A stretch of DNA of 64,000 bases from Pokkaliibacter sp046614695. Lineage in GTDB: Bacteria; Pseudomonadota; Gammaproteobacteria; Pseudomonadales; Balneatricaceae. The notes under the pieces are model-generated. The model made no database searches and had not been told where the DNA came from. It saw nothing but the letters and a program-made list of their open reading frames with translations. Made by a program: the position numbers and the translations under genes. Location of the stretch: NCBI RefSeq assembly GCF_046614695.1, contig NZ_JBKKHQ010000012.1:62001-126000 (forward strand), given 5' to 3'. This document shows, piece after piece, positions 16,282 through 25,277 of this stretch; the stretch's first letter is position 1; each line of letters opens with the position of its first letter.

Positions 16282-17553
16282 ATGTCGGAAGTTACTACCC
16301 CTCGGCGCTGGCTGGGCCTGACAGCACTGGCCGCAGGCCTTACCCTGAGTTCTGCGGCTATGGCAGCCGAGCAAATCAGCATCGAAAGCTGGCGCAGCGA
16401 TGATGCCAACATCTGGAATGACACCATCATTCCTGCCTTCGAGAAAAAGCATCCGGATATCGACGTCAAGTTCACGCCGACCCCTCCGACAGAATACAAC
16501 TCGGCTCTGCAAGCCCGACTGTCTGCAGGCTCTGCCGGTGATCTCATCGCCTGTCGCCCCTTTGACGCCTCGCTGGAACTCTACAAAAAAGGCTACCTGA
16601 GCAAACTGAATGGTTTGCCGGGCCTGGATGAGTATTCCGATGTCGCCAAGACTGCCTGGCAAACGGATGATGGCAGCGAACAGTTCTGTCTGCCGCTGGC
16701 TTCAGTGATTCATGGCTTTATCTACAACAAGGAAATCTTCAAGGAGCTTGGCCTGAACGTGCCCAAGACCGAGAGTGAGTTCTTTGATGTGCTGAAGAAA
16801 ATCAAAGATGACGGCCAGTACACGCCACTGGTGATGGGCACTGCCGATCAGTGGGAAGCCGCGACCATGGGCTTTCAGAATATCGGCCCGAATTACTGGA
16901 AGGGCGAAGAAGGACGTAAGGCGCTGATTGATGGCTCTGCCAAATTCACCGATGAGCCTTATGTGAAAACCTTTGATGAGCTGGCCAAGTGGGCACCTTA
17001 CATGAAGCGCGGTTATCAATCGCTTAAATACGCTGATGCTCAGAACCTGTTCTCTCTGGGACGCGGTGCGATTTACCCTGCCGGCTCCTGGGATATTCAG
17101 ACCTTTAATCAACAGGCTGATTTTGAATTCGGCGCCTTCAAACCACCGGTTCCGGACGGTCAGGACAGCTGCTACATCAGTGACCATACGGATATCGGTA
17201 TGGGGATTAATGCCAGTAGCAAGCATCAGGAAGCCGCAAAAAACTTCCTGAACTGGATGGCCAGCGAAGAGTTTGCTCAGCTGTTTGCCAATGCTTCACC
17301 TGGCTTCTTCCCGCTGTCGAAATCACCGGTGCAGATCAAGGATCCGGTCGCACAGGAATTTGTCAGCTGGCGCCAGGAGTGCAAGACCACCATCCGCAAC
17401 TCCTACCAGATTCTCTCTCGCGGTACGCCTAACCTAGAGAATGAACTCTGGAACGTCAGTGCTCAGGTGATCAACGGTACATTGACGCCGAAGCAGGCAA
17501 CCGAGCAGCTCGAAGACGGGCTCTCCAAGTGGTATGCCCCGCATCAGAAATAA
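16282..17553 (+). CDS. Sugar ABC transporter substrate-binding protein
   Basis: A 423-residue family-1 extracellular solute-binding protein (CUT1 class). The signal peptide spans about 29 residues with basic TPRRW, a hydrophobic core and a cleavage site at AMA-AEQ. The mature part has the typical openings ISIESWRSDDANIWNDTIIPAFEKK and the hinge region GMGINASSKHQEAAKNFLNWM. Given the divergent nagBKA operon and the HutC regulator, N-acetylglucosamine or a chito-oligosaccharide is the likely ligand; the sequence alone does not prove it. A stem-loop separates it from the permease genes. Confidence 0.9.
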   Translation: MSEVTTPRRWLGLTALAAGLTLSSAAMAAEQISIESWRSDDANIWNDTIIPAFEKKHPDIDVKFTPTPPTEYNSALQARLSAGSAGDLIACRPFDASLELYKKGYLSKLNGLPGLDEYSDVAKTAWQTDDGSEQFCLPLASVIHGFIYNKEIFKELGLNVPKTESEFFDVLKKIKDDGQYTPLVMGTADQWEAATMGFQNIGPNYWKGEEGRKALIDGSAKFTDEPYVKTFDELAKWAPYMKRGYQSLKYADAQNLFSLGRGAIYPAGSWDIQTFNQQADFEFGAFKPPVPDGQDSCYISDHTDIGMGINASSKHQEAAKNFLNWMASEEFAQLFANASPGFFPLSKSPVQIKDPVAQEFVSWRQECKTTIRNSYQILSRGTPNLENELWNVSAQVINGTLTPKQATEQLEDGLSKWYAPHQK

Positions 17554-17565
17554 TCACGCGTAAAA

Positions 17566-17604
17566 GGGTGTGAGTCACCGGTGGCGTTGCTGCCGGTGAT
17601 ACCC
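17566..17604 (+). terminator. Intercistronic stem-loop between binding-protein and permease genes
   Basis: GGGT/ACCC (17566-17569 with 17601-17604) encloses TCACCGG/CCGGTGA (17575-17581 with 17593-17599). There is no T tract. Similar hairpins after binding-protein genes (as in malE-malF) protect the upstream mRNA and raise binding protein over permease. Confidence 0.55.
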
Positions 17605-17631
17605 TGATGCACCTGCCGAGGTAGAGTTCCC

Positions 17632-18561
17632 ATGAAGGCACCGAGTCGCCGCGCCTTTCCCTGGCATATCCTGGTTTTTCTGGTTCCGGGATTGGCCATT
17701 TACCTGACCTTCAGCGTTTACCCGCTGATTGATACCCTGATTCTGAGCCTCTTTGGCGATGGCCAGAATGGACATTCCTCAGGCTTTGTCGGCCTGCAGA
17801 ACTTCGTCACGCTGCTGACGGATGATGCCTGGTCTGATGCGTTCTGGAATGCCCTGTGGAATAACTTCAAATTCTTCTTTATCCACATGCTGCTGCAAAA
17901 CCCGATTGGATTATTGCTGGCGGTACTGCTCAGTTCGCCCAAGCTGCGCCTGCGAAATACCTATCGCACCCTGATTTTTATGCCGACCATGCTGTCGGTG
18001 GTGATTATCGGCTTTGTCTGGCAGTTGCTGCTAAGCCCGATTTGGGGCATTGCCGAAAACTTTATGTACGCCATCGGCCTTGGCAATTACTTTGATGCCT
18101 GGTTGGGCAAGCAAAGTACCGCGCTGATTACCCTTGGCTTTATTTCCGTATGGCAGTTTGTTGGTATCCCGATGATGCTGATCTATGCGGCACTGCTGAA
18201 TATTCCTGATGAGATTGTCGATGCCGGTGTGGTCGATGGTGCTAATCCGTTGCAGGTGTTCTGGAACATCAAACTGCCGCTGATTCTGCCGACGATTGCC
18301 ATGGTGTCGATTCTGACCTTCGTGGCCAACTTCAATGCCTTCGAGCTGATTTACGCCGTTAAAGGGGCGCTTGCCGGGCCGAATTTCTCGACGGATATCA
18401 TGGGCTCGTTTTTCTATCGCACCTTCTTTGGCTTCCAGCTACAGCAGGGCAGCCCCTCCATGGGCGCGGCCGTCGCCACCCTGATGTTCCTGATCATTCT
18501 GGTGGGCGTCATGATCTTCCTGCTGTTTATTCAGCGCCGTATTAATCGCTTCCAGCTCTGA
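17632..18561 (+). CDS. Sugar ABC transporter permease (MalF-like)
   Basis: A 309-residue inner membrane permease with about six hydrophobic segments. The cytoplasmic EAA loop reads DAGVVDGANPLQVFWNIKLP near residues 200-219 and docks on the ATPase. It begins after the stem-loop that follows the binding-protein gene and is followed 25 bases later by the second permease. It forms the MalF-type half of the channel. The substrate is inferred only from context. Confidence 0.92.
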   Translation: MKAPSRRAFPWHILVFLVPGLAIYLTFSVYPLIDTLILSLFGDGQNGHSSGFVGLQNFVTLLTDDAWSDAFWNALWNNFKFFFIHMLLQNPIGLLLAVLLSSPKLRLRNTYRTLIFMPTMLSVVIIGFVWQLLLSPIWGIAENFMYAIGLGNYFDAWLGKQSTALITLGFISVWQFVGIPMMLIYAALLNIPDEIVDAGVVDGANPLQVFWNIKLPLILPTIAMVSILTFVANFNAFELIYAVKGALAGPNFSTDIMGSFFYRTFFGFQLQQGSPSMGAAVATLMFLIILVGVMIFLLFIQRRINRFQL

Positions 18562-18586
18562 GAGCCGACGCCAAAAAGGAGAAACC

Positions 18587-19432
18587 ATGTCCTGGTTAGC
18601 AAAGACGCGGCGGCACTCGAAAGCCTTGAGCGTGCATGCCGTGCTGATTATTTACACCCTGATCGCGCTGTTCCCGATTCTGGTGATCATTGTGAATGCC
18701 TTTAAAAGCCGCAAAGCCATTTTTCGGGACCCGATGGCACTGCCCACTGCCGAGACGCTGCATTTGGGAGGTTTCGAGCAGGTGCTGACCCGCTCGGATT
18801 TTGGCCTCTATGCCTATAACTCGCTGATTGTCACCGTGGTGGCTGTGGGTTTGGTACTGCTGCTTGGCGCCATGGCGGCCTGGGCGCTGACGGAGTATCG
18901 CTTTCGCGGCAACTGGGTGCTGGCGGCGCTGTTTGCCATGGGCATCATGATTCCGATTCGTCTGGGCACGGTGAGTATTCTTGATCTCATGGTGAAGCTG
19001 GATCTGGTCAACACCCTGACAGCACTGGTGCTGGTTTATATCGCCCAGGGATTGCCGTTGGCGGTGTATATCCTCTCGGAGTTTGTGCGCACTATTCCCA
19101 ATGAACTTAAAGAAGCGGCGCGCTGTGATGGCGTGAGTGAGTACAAGATTTTCTTCAGTGTCATTCTGCCGCTCTTGCGTCCGGCGATGGCGACCGTTGC
19201 GGTGTTCACCATGATCCCGATCTGGAATGACCTCTGGTTCCCGCTGATTCTGGCGCCCGGTGAGGAAAGCCGCACGATCACTCTGGGAGTGCAGCAATTC
19301 GTCGGCCAGTACGTGACGGACTGGAATGCCGTGCTCTCTTCCCTGACCTTGGCCATCGTGCCTGTACTGATTCTCTATCTGATCTTCTCGCGCCAGCTGA
19401 TCCGCGGCCTGACCGCAGGAGCAGTGAAGTAA
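18587..19432 (+). CDS. Sugar ABC transporter permease (MalG-like)
   Basis: A 281-residue permease with about six membrane segments and the EAA loop EAARCDGVSEYKIFFSVILP near residues 178-197. The C-terminal end SRQLIRGLTAGAVK is the usual MalG-type tail, which in maltose permease reaches into the ATPase dimer. AAGGAG precedes the ATG. It pairs with the permease just upstream. Confidence 0.93.
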   Translation: MSWLAKTRRHSKALSVHAVLIIYTLIALFPILVIIVNAFKSRKAIFRDPMALPTAETLHLGGFEQVLTRSDFGLYAYNSLIVTVVAVGLVLLLGAMAAWALTEYRFRGNWVLAALFAMGIMIPIRLGTVSILDLMVKLDLVNTLTALVLVYIAQGLPLAVYILSEFVRTIPNELKEAARCDGVSEYKIFFSVILPLLRPAMATVAVFTMIPIWNDLWFPLILAPGEESRTITLGVQQFVGQYVTDWNAVLSSLTLAIVPVLILYLIFSRQLIRGLTAGAVK

Positions 19433-19474
19433 TGGCATGCCTGCTGATAGAGAAACTTATTGCGAGACTGACTG

Positions 19475-20566
19475 ATGGCTAACGTACAACTGAAAAATCT
19501 GAAAAAACGCTTCAAGGATGTCGGCGTGTTGCACGGCATTGACCTGGACATCAAGGACGGTGAGTTCGTGGTGCTGGTCGGTGAATCCGGCTGTGGGAAA
19601 TCCACGTTATTGCGTCTGCTGGCGGGCCTTGAGGACATCTCCGAAGGCTCCTTGCTGATTGATGGCGAAGAGGTCAACCACCAGAGCCCGGCCGAGCGCG
19701 GCATTGCCATGGTGTTTCAGTCCTATGCGCTATACCCGCACATGAGTGTCTACAAGAACATGGCCTTCGGCCTCAAGATTGCCGGAGCCAGCAAGGACGC
19801 TATCCGCGAGAAAGTCGTCGAAGCAGCGCGCAAACTGAAGATTGATCATCTGCTGGAGCGCTTGCCGCGCGAGTTATCCGGCGGCCAGCGTCAGCGTGTT
19901 GCCATTGGTCGCGCCATCGTGCGTGACCCAAAAGTCTTTCTCTTTGATGAGCCGCTATCGAACCTGGATGCTTCCCTTCGCGTGCAAACCCGCGTTGAGC
20001 TGGGCAAGCTGCATCAGGAGCTGAGTGCCACTATTATTTATGTCACCCACGATCAGGTGGAAGCCATGACGCTGGGGGACAAAATTGTAGTGATGAATGA
20101 AGGCCGCATCGAACAGTGCGGACAGCCGCTGGAGCTGTATCACCATCCGCGAACTCGCTTCGTTGCTGAGTTTATTGGCTCGCCACGCATGAACATGCTG
20201 CCCGCAAAAGTCGAAAGTGCCACGACGGAGCAGGTTCAGGTGGTGTTGGCGGACGGCACGCTGGCCACAGTTGCCGTCAAGGGCGATAGCCTTAAAGCCG
20301 GTCAGAGTGTCAGTTTGGGAATTCGCCCGGAACATCTGCGTCTGAGTGAAACGGCGACAACGCATTTCTCCTGTGCAGTCACCTTGCTCGAAGAGCTGGG
20401 CGAGCTGAGTTATGTCTATCTGGAAGCCGCAGAGGGCATGGAGCTGATTGCCAAAATTGACGGACACATTCCCCTCAGTGTCGGCAGTAAACTGATGCTG
20501 GGCTTTGAACCAGCGCAGGCGCACCTGTTTACCGAGGATGGTCTGGCCTTGCCACGGATAGTCTAA
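19475..20566 (+). CDS. Sugar ABC transporter ATP-binding protein (UgpC/MsmK type)
   Basis: A 363-residue ATPase energising the permease pair. Walker A is GESGCGKSTLLRLLAGL near residues 37-53, the signature LSGGQRQRVAIGRAIV, Walker B VFLFDEPLSNLDA, and the H-loop IYVTHDQVEAMTLGD. The C-terminal third is an OB/TOBE regulatory domain (LGIRPEHLRLSE) as in MalK and UgpC. It completes a full CUT1 importer with the three genes upstream. ATPases of this class are sometimes shared among several importers. Confidence 0.94.
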   Translation: MANVQLKNLKKRFKDVGVLHGIDLDIKDGEFVVLVGESGCGKSTLLRLLAGLEDISEGSLLIDGEEVNHQSPAERGIAMVFQSYALYPHMSVYKNMAFGLKIAGASKDAIREKVVEAARKLKIDHLLERLPRELSGGQRQRVAIGRAIVRDPKVFLFDEPLSNLDASLRVQTRVELGKLHQELSATIIYVTHDQVEAMTLGDKIVVMNEGRIEQCGQPLELYHHPRTRFVAEFIGSPRMNMLPAKVESATTEQVQVVLADGTLATVAVKGDSLKAGQSVSLGIRPEHLRLSETATTHFSCAVTLLEELGELSYVYLEAAEGMELIAKIDGHIPLSVGSKLMLGFEPAQAHLFTEDGLALPRIV

Positions 20567-20671
20567 GCGGATGCAATGAAAGCGTTGTTCAACTTGGCGA
20601 GGGGCGGGGTGAGGGATACCATGCAGCCCACTGCCTGAAACGGACGGCAACGGGGGAACATCAAGGAATCC

Positions 20672-21475
20672 ATGAAAGCGGCATTTGTTAACCAGCTACT
20701 TGGCCCGGCCGAGCAACTTAAAGCCTCGGCGACGCCGCTCTATCTGCAGCTGTACGGTCTGATTCGCAGTACGATTCGTGAAGGTCGTCTCAAATCCGGC
20801 GAAGCCCTGCCTTCAGAGCGGGATCTCGCTGCCCAGATGAATGTCTCCCGCGTGACGGTGCGCCGGGCGCTGGATCGGCTGGTGGAAGAGGGCATCTGTA
20901 TACAGCGCCAGGGCGCAGGCACCTTTGTCAGCGAACGTGTCGAGCAACCGCTGAACCGCCTGAAAAGCTTCACCGAAGTGATGCAGGAGCGCGGCATGGT
21001 GACTTTTTCCCGCTGGCTGGATCGCTCTCTTGGCGTTGCCCATGACGATGAACGTCGTGCGCTGCAGCTGGAGGAAGGCGAGGAAGTGGTACGTTTCTAT
21101 CGCCTGCGATTTGCCAATCATCAGCCGATGGCCATTGAGTGGGCGGCGGTGCCAACACGTATCATCGCCAATCCCTTTACTGTCGAGGATTCACTCTACC
21201 GTTTGATGGATGAGCAGGGCGTCCGCCCCGTGCGGGCCTTGCAGCGACTGCGTGCTGTTTCCATTGATGCCACCCGGGCGGAACTCCTGCAGATTCCGGC
21301 GGAAAGTGCAGTGCTTTATATCGAGCGTATCGGTATCGGCGCTGACGAGCAGCGCGTTGAATTTACCCGCTCCTGGTTCCCCGGTGACAGCTATGACTTC
21401 GTTGCGGAAATCCGTGATAACGCCATCGACTCGGTGCCGCAAGGGCTGGAGAGCAGTCACGACTGCCCGTCCTGA
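20672..21475 (+). CDS. GntR-family (HutC subfamily) transcriptional regulator, probable nag regulator
   Basis: A 267-residue regulator. The N-terminal winged helix-turn-helix spans about residues 22-90 (SGEALPSERDLAAQMNVSRV, then TVRRALDRLVEEG), and the C-terminal two-thirds is a UTRA ligand-binding domain (PLNRLKSFTEVMQERG, YIERIGIGADEQRVEFTRSW). HutC-type regulators of amino-sugar genes (NagR, NagQ, DasR) respond to GlcNAc-6-P or GlcN-6-P. Location at the end of the transporter operon and the TGGTAT half-sites in the divergent control region suggest it represses both operons. The name nagR or nagQ is not assigned here. Confidence 0.88.
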   Translation: MKAAFVNQLLGPAEQLKASATPLYLQLYGLIRSTIREGRLKSGEALPSERDLAAQMNVSRVTVRRALDRLVEEGICIQRQGAGTFVSERVEQPLNRLKSFTEVMQERGMVTFSRWLDRSLGVAHDDERRALQLEEGEEVVRFYRLRFANHQPMAIEWAAVPTRIIANPFTVEDSLYRLMDEQGVRPVRALQRLRAVSIDATRAELLQIPAESAVLYIERIGIGADEQRVEFTRSWFPGDSYDFVAEIRDNAIDSVPQGLESSHDCPS

Positions 21476-21542
21476 ATGGCTTGTTGATAGAAGCCCTAAA
21501 TCTCGCCATACTCTTGTGCCAAACCCTCTGAGGCTTATTGAA

Positions 21543-21566
21543 GGCTGGACAAATATCCAGTCTTTT
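21543..21566 (+). promoter_or_regulatory. Dyad between the GntR gene and ssb: LexA-like box or short terminator
   Basis: CTGGACAAATATCCAG (21545-21560) is symmetric with the 16-base spacing of a LexA box, as CTGG-N8-CCAG. It is followed by TCTTTTT, so the same bases could form a 5-7-bp terminator hairpin for the transporter operon. Either reading is possible; ssb starts 86 bases later. Confidence 0.45.
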
Positions 21567-21645
21567 TCTAGAGTAAACCTCACTTCATTCGACATTCCAG
21601 CGGCCGGTGCGACCGGCGGCTGTCTCAACATCGCGGGAGAAAGAC

Positions 21646-22245
21646 ATGGCACGTGGTGTCAACAAGGTCATCCTCATTGGTAACCTGGGAACCGACCCGG
21701 AAGTTCGCTACATGCCTAATGGAAACGCGGTAGCCAACATCAACCTGGCGACCAGTGAAAGCTGGAAAGACAAAAACACCGGGCAGATGAACGAGCGTAC
21801 TGAATGGCACCGTGTCGTGTTCTTCGGTCGTCTGGCGGAAGTGGTTGGCCAGTACGCACGTAAAGGCTCCAAGCTGTATATCGAAGGCAAACTGCAAACC
21901 CGTAAATGGCAGGACCAGAGCGGTCAGGACCGTTACACCACCGAAGTTGTGGTCGATATGACAGGTTCCATGCAGTTGCTGGATGGCCGTGGTGATAACA
22001 GCGGCGGCGGTAACTACGACAACATGAACCAGGGTGGTGGTTACGATCAGGGAGGTTACCAGCAGTCTGCTCCTCAGCAGTCTCGCCAGCCTCAGGGCGG
22101 CGGCGGTTATCAGCAGAACAATAACGCCCCTCAGGGCGGTGGCAACTACGGCCAGCAGAGCGCGCCACAACAACGTGCGCCTCAGCAGCCACCTGCCGCG
22201 CCTCAGAACAATTTCGACGATTTCGACGACGATATTCCCTTCTAG
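21646..22245 (+). CDS. ssb: Single-stranded DNA-binding protein
   Basis: A 199-residue SSB. The OB fold covers residues 1-112 (ARGVNKVILIGNLGTDPEVRY, WHRVVFFGRLAEVVGQY). A long glycine/glutamine/proline-rich disordered linker follows, ending in the acidic tip DFDDDIPF that recruits repair and replication partners. The ATG at 21646 preceded by GGGAGAAAG is the normal start; in-frame upstream codons are non-homologous. The linker is long compared with E. coli SSB (178 residues). The 3' coding end contains the 9-bp motif that is repeated at 60404-60461. Confidence 0.97.
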   Translation: MARGVNKVILIGNLGTDPEVRYMPNGNAVANINLATSESWKDKNTGQMNERTEWHRVVFFGRLAEVVGQYARKGSKLYIEGKLQTRKWQDQSGQDRYTTEVVVDMTGSMQLLDGRGDNSGGGNYDNMNQGGGYDQGGYQQSAPQQSRQPQGGGGYQQNNNAPQGGGNYGQQSAPQQRAPQQPPAAPQNNFDDFDDDIPF

Positions 22246-22281
22246 AGGCGACCTGAGATAACAGTGTAAAGTTTATATCTG

Positions 22282-22312
22282 AACCCCCTCATTCATAGGG
22301 GGTTATTTTTTT
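22282..22312 (+). terminator. Rho-independent terminator of ssb
   Basis: AACCCCCT (22282-22289) pairs with AGGGGGTT (22297-22304) over a seven-base loop, followed by ATTTTTTT. Confidence 0.92.
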
Positions 22313-23402
22313 AGAGTGTAAAATTATCTGTTGATGATTTTTAGGTGGTTTGTAACCATGCAAAATGTAAATTTTTATGTGGTCATGAGTATTATTTAGA
22401 TACATCAGCCCTGTACATAAGGCTCTTTTTTAAGGTCTGCAGGGTGCTACTCATAAACTGATTTATTAGTATATTGAAAAGCTAATGATCGATTTTCAAA
22501 GGTGGGGCGAAAATCTTGTGGAAAAATAAGAATGGAGATGGTGATTGTTTCGGCATTATGTAAGGATAAATCGAAACGCCTATTTAGTTGACGTATGGAT
22601 TTTTACGCAATTTTTAAGTCTTAAAAAATATATGTCAATAGCCTTTTATATATTGATAATAATATTCCTCATTTATCAGAATCTAGTTAATAAAGCATCT
22701 TATAAATCTCAGTCAGGATGGCAACAATCATCGACACCTTAGAGTTGAGCTTGCGATAATCTTCAATTGGATTTTTCTATCGATGCAGTAAGCATGAGTT
22801 GCTGCTAGTAGCGCAAGAAGAAAACGACATAAAAAATGGTGATTCAGATGATAGGATGGTGAAGAATTGCCTGCTGCTTATATAGAGGTGCGCTTTATCA
22901 CCAAAATCAAAGAAGTATCATCACGTGATATTCGCCATTAATCGTGGGAGATGAACTCTCGAATTTGGACGTCATAGTGATGAGTATTCATTTTAGCCAT
23001 TACTACCGCTTCCCCGAGCTGTATTAACACTGTAGTGGCGTTCATATTACGCGCTGCAAAGCTTGCGCAGCTCCTACCATCTTCATGGTTGATTGTATCT
23101 CAATTATCATTCATTAGTGAAAAATGACATTGCCCACTTTCTTACCATAGGTCAATTTTGGGTTAAACGTCGCATTGATAGTGTGCTATACAGGATACAA
23201 GGGGATATATAATAGCAGGCACACTGGGGAGTGTCTGCTCGAGGATATCTGAGTTTTTGGGTGGAACTGGACGGTGGGCTGTCACAAGATTTAGCTCAGT
23301 CGGTTATTTTAATAATGAATGGCAAGTTGCCTTCATCCGCCTCGAATTCAATACTGTGGGTATATCAGCGTAGCTTTATGCTCACTGCTGCCAAGGAGGG
23401 AA
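22313..23402 (+). other. AT-rich gap between ssb and the defence island
   Basis: About 1.1 kb with no convincing gene. It is visibly richer in A+T than ssb and the qat genes, has stops in all frames and only short open stretches. This looks like an island boundary or decayed accessory DNA. The last 200 bases hold a possible promoter element and a leader hairpin for qatA (separate entry). Confidence 0.6.
23208..23239 (+). promoter_or_regulatory. TATAAT element and leader hairpin upstream of qatA
   Basis: A perfect TATAAT lies at 23208-23213; no good -35 is spaced for it. Just after it, AGCAG..ACACT and AGTGT CTGCT pair (23214-23239) around GGGG with a two-base bulge. There is no T tract. It could be a structured leader for the qat transcript. 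Confidence 0.35.
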
Positions 23403-25277
23403 ATGGTGTGGGTCGATAACGAAACAGATAAAGACTTCCTCAATTTTTCTGGGGTCGCCGACACCGTTGCAGAGATTGTCTATCAGGCTAATGGGCGTCC
23501 CATTTCTATCGGCGTTTCTGGTGCCTGGGGTGCCGGCAAGTCGTCGATGATCAAGCTGATCCAAGCGTCGTTGCGCAATCCTCGAGAGTCAGGTAAGAAA
23601 CCAGAGAAAGACTTTGTCTTCGTCGAGTTCAATGCTTGGCTGTACCAAGGGTACGATGATGCTCGTGCTGCGCTGATGGATGTCATCGCGTCCCGCCTGC
23701 AGGAAGAGGCGGAGGCGCGGCAGACCGCACTCGACAAAGTTTACGAGTTGGGTGAGCGGGTGAATTGGCTACGGGTAGCCAAGATCATGGGCGGTGCCGC
23801 TGTTTCGGTTGCTGCTGGTATGCCGATGCCCGGCCTGGTCGGCGATGTGTGGAGCGTGGCCAAGCATTGGTGGTCTGGGGACATCAATCAGGAGACAGTT
23901 AGCGCAACGCATGAGCAGGCTGGTAAGGCTGTCGATGAAGCTAAGCAACTCATCAAGGCTAAGCCCAAGAAGCCTTCGCCGCCCAAGGAGATTCAGGCGC
24001 TTCGGGACAACTTCGAGGCTGTCTTGGATGAGTTGGGTGTCACACTTGTGGTGTTGATCGACGATCTGGATCGCTGCCTGCCCGAAACCACCATTTCGAC
24101 GCTTGAGGCCATCCGGCTGTTCTTGTTCCTGCGTAACACCGCCTTCGTTATTGCTGCTGACAACGAGATGATCAAGCATGCGGTGCGCCGGCATTTCAGC
24201 GGCGTCCCAGATGATGTGCTGGTCACCAGCTACTTCGACAAACTGATCCAGGTTCCCATTCGGGTGCCGCCGCTAGGCACGCAGGAAGTCCGGGCATACA
24301 TGATGATGCTGTTCACTGAGAACAGTGGATTGCCCAAGGACGAGATCGAGATTATTCGCGTCAAAGTTCGCGATCAGCTTCGGACAACATGGCAAGGTGG
24401 TCGGGTTGACCGCGCTTTCATGCAATCCCTGTCCACGAGCTACGAACCCGAGCTCATCGGGAAATTCGACACTGCCGAGCGTCTTGCTGCGGTGATGACT
24501 TCGGCGTCCGGTATCCACGGCAACCCTCGGCTCATAAAGCGTTTTTTGAATGCCTTGGCGATCCGGATGAGCATTTCACGTGCTCACGGTGTGGGTGTCG
24601 ATGAGGCGGCGCTGGTCAAGCTGATGTTGTTTGAGCGTAGTGGCAATCCGAAAGCCTTCGAGGAACTGATGAAGGCAGTCGCGACAGATAAGCACGGCAA
24701 GCCCGTGATGCTGGCCGACTGGGAAACGGATGCGAAGCAAGGCAAGGAGTTGTCCTTGGGTCAACCATGGGATCACCCCTTTGTGAAAGAGTGGCTAGCC
24801 CTGCCACCTGCACTGGCGGATAAGGACTTGCGCGGTGCCATCTACGTCAGCCGCGAACATGCACCTATCATCACCGACGAAGACCGTATCTCCTCGAAGG
24901 CTGCCGAGCTTCTGACCGCATTGCTCGATTCGCCCGATATGGCGCCTCAGCTCAAGGCGGCTCTTGGGCAGATTGTCCCTGCCGAAGTCAACGTCATCAT
25001 GGATCGACTGCTTGACAAGGCTGGTGATGAGCAGGAATGGGGTGTGCCACCTATTCTGGATGCGATGCTGGTCATAGCTGGCATCGATGGTTTGCAGGGG
25101 CCGCGCCTTGCCGCTTTTTTGAAAGAACGCCCACCTGCACAGATTCAGGCTGGGATCGTGCCCAAGCTCAAAGATGAGAGCTGGGCGAAGTCTGTATTCG
25201 ATCACTGGCAAAGCCTTGATGTCAGTCCCCCCGTAAAGGCCGCGATAAGGAAGTTGAATGGGAACGTCCCAAAATAG
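23403..25277 (+). CDS. qatA: KAP-family P-loop NTPase, QatA-like
   Basis: A 624-residue KAP NTPase, the family of the T7-exclusion protein PifA. Walker A is GAWGAGKSS at residues 40-48; Walker B is LVVLIDDLDRCLPET with Asp220-Asp221; a hydrophobic stretch GGAAVSVAAGMPMPGLVGDV lies between them, as is usual in KAP proteins that insert a membrane segment in this domain. The ATG at 23403 is chosen because AAGGAGGG stands just before it; the frame is open 28 codons further upstream without a ribosome site. It overlaps the next gene, and the order with QatB- and QatC-like genes identifies the Qat antiphage set. Confidence 0.85.
   Translation: MVWVDNETDKDFLNFSGVADTVAEIVYQANGRPISIGVSGAWGAGKSSMIKLIQASLRNPRESGKKPEKDFVFVEFNAWLYQGYDDARAALMDVIASRLQEEAEARQTALDKVYELGERVNWLRVAKIMGGAAVSVAAGMPMPGLVGDVWSVAKHWWSGDINQETVSATHEQAGKAVDEAKQLIKAKPKKPSPPKEIQALRDNFEAVLDELGVTLVVLIDDLDRCLPETTISTLEAIRLFLFLRNTAFVIAADNEMIKHAVRRHFSGVPDDVLVTSYFDKLIQVPIRVPPLGTQEVRAYMMMLFTENSGLPKDEIEIIRVKVRDQLRTTWQGGRVDRAFMQSLSTSYEPELIGKFDTAERLAAVMTSASGIHGNPRLIKRFLNALAIRMSISRAHGVGVDEAALVKLMLFERSGNPKAFEELMKAVATDKHGKPVMLADWETDAKQGKELSLGQPWDHPFVKEWLALPPALADKDLRGAIYVSREHAPIITDEDRISSKAAELLTALLDSPDMAPQLKAALGQIVPAEVNVIMDRLLDKAGDEQEWGVPPILDAMLVIAGIDGLQGPRLAAFLKERPPAQIQAGIVPKLKDESWAKSVFDHWQSLDVSPPVKAAIRKLNGNVPK

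Noticed and set aside
18596..19438. Minus-strand open frame opposite the MalG-like permease
   Set aside because: Composition (His/Gln/Arg rich) is that of an antisense frame of a hydrophobic protein.
22545..22742. 65-codon frame with a hydrophobic stretch in the gap behind ssb
   Set aside because: It needs a TTG start with no ribosome site, and the composition is that of AT-rich non-coding DNA.
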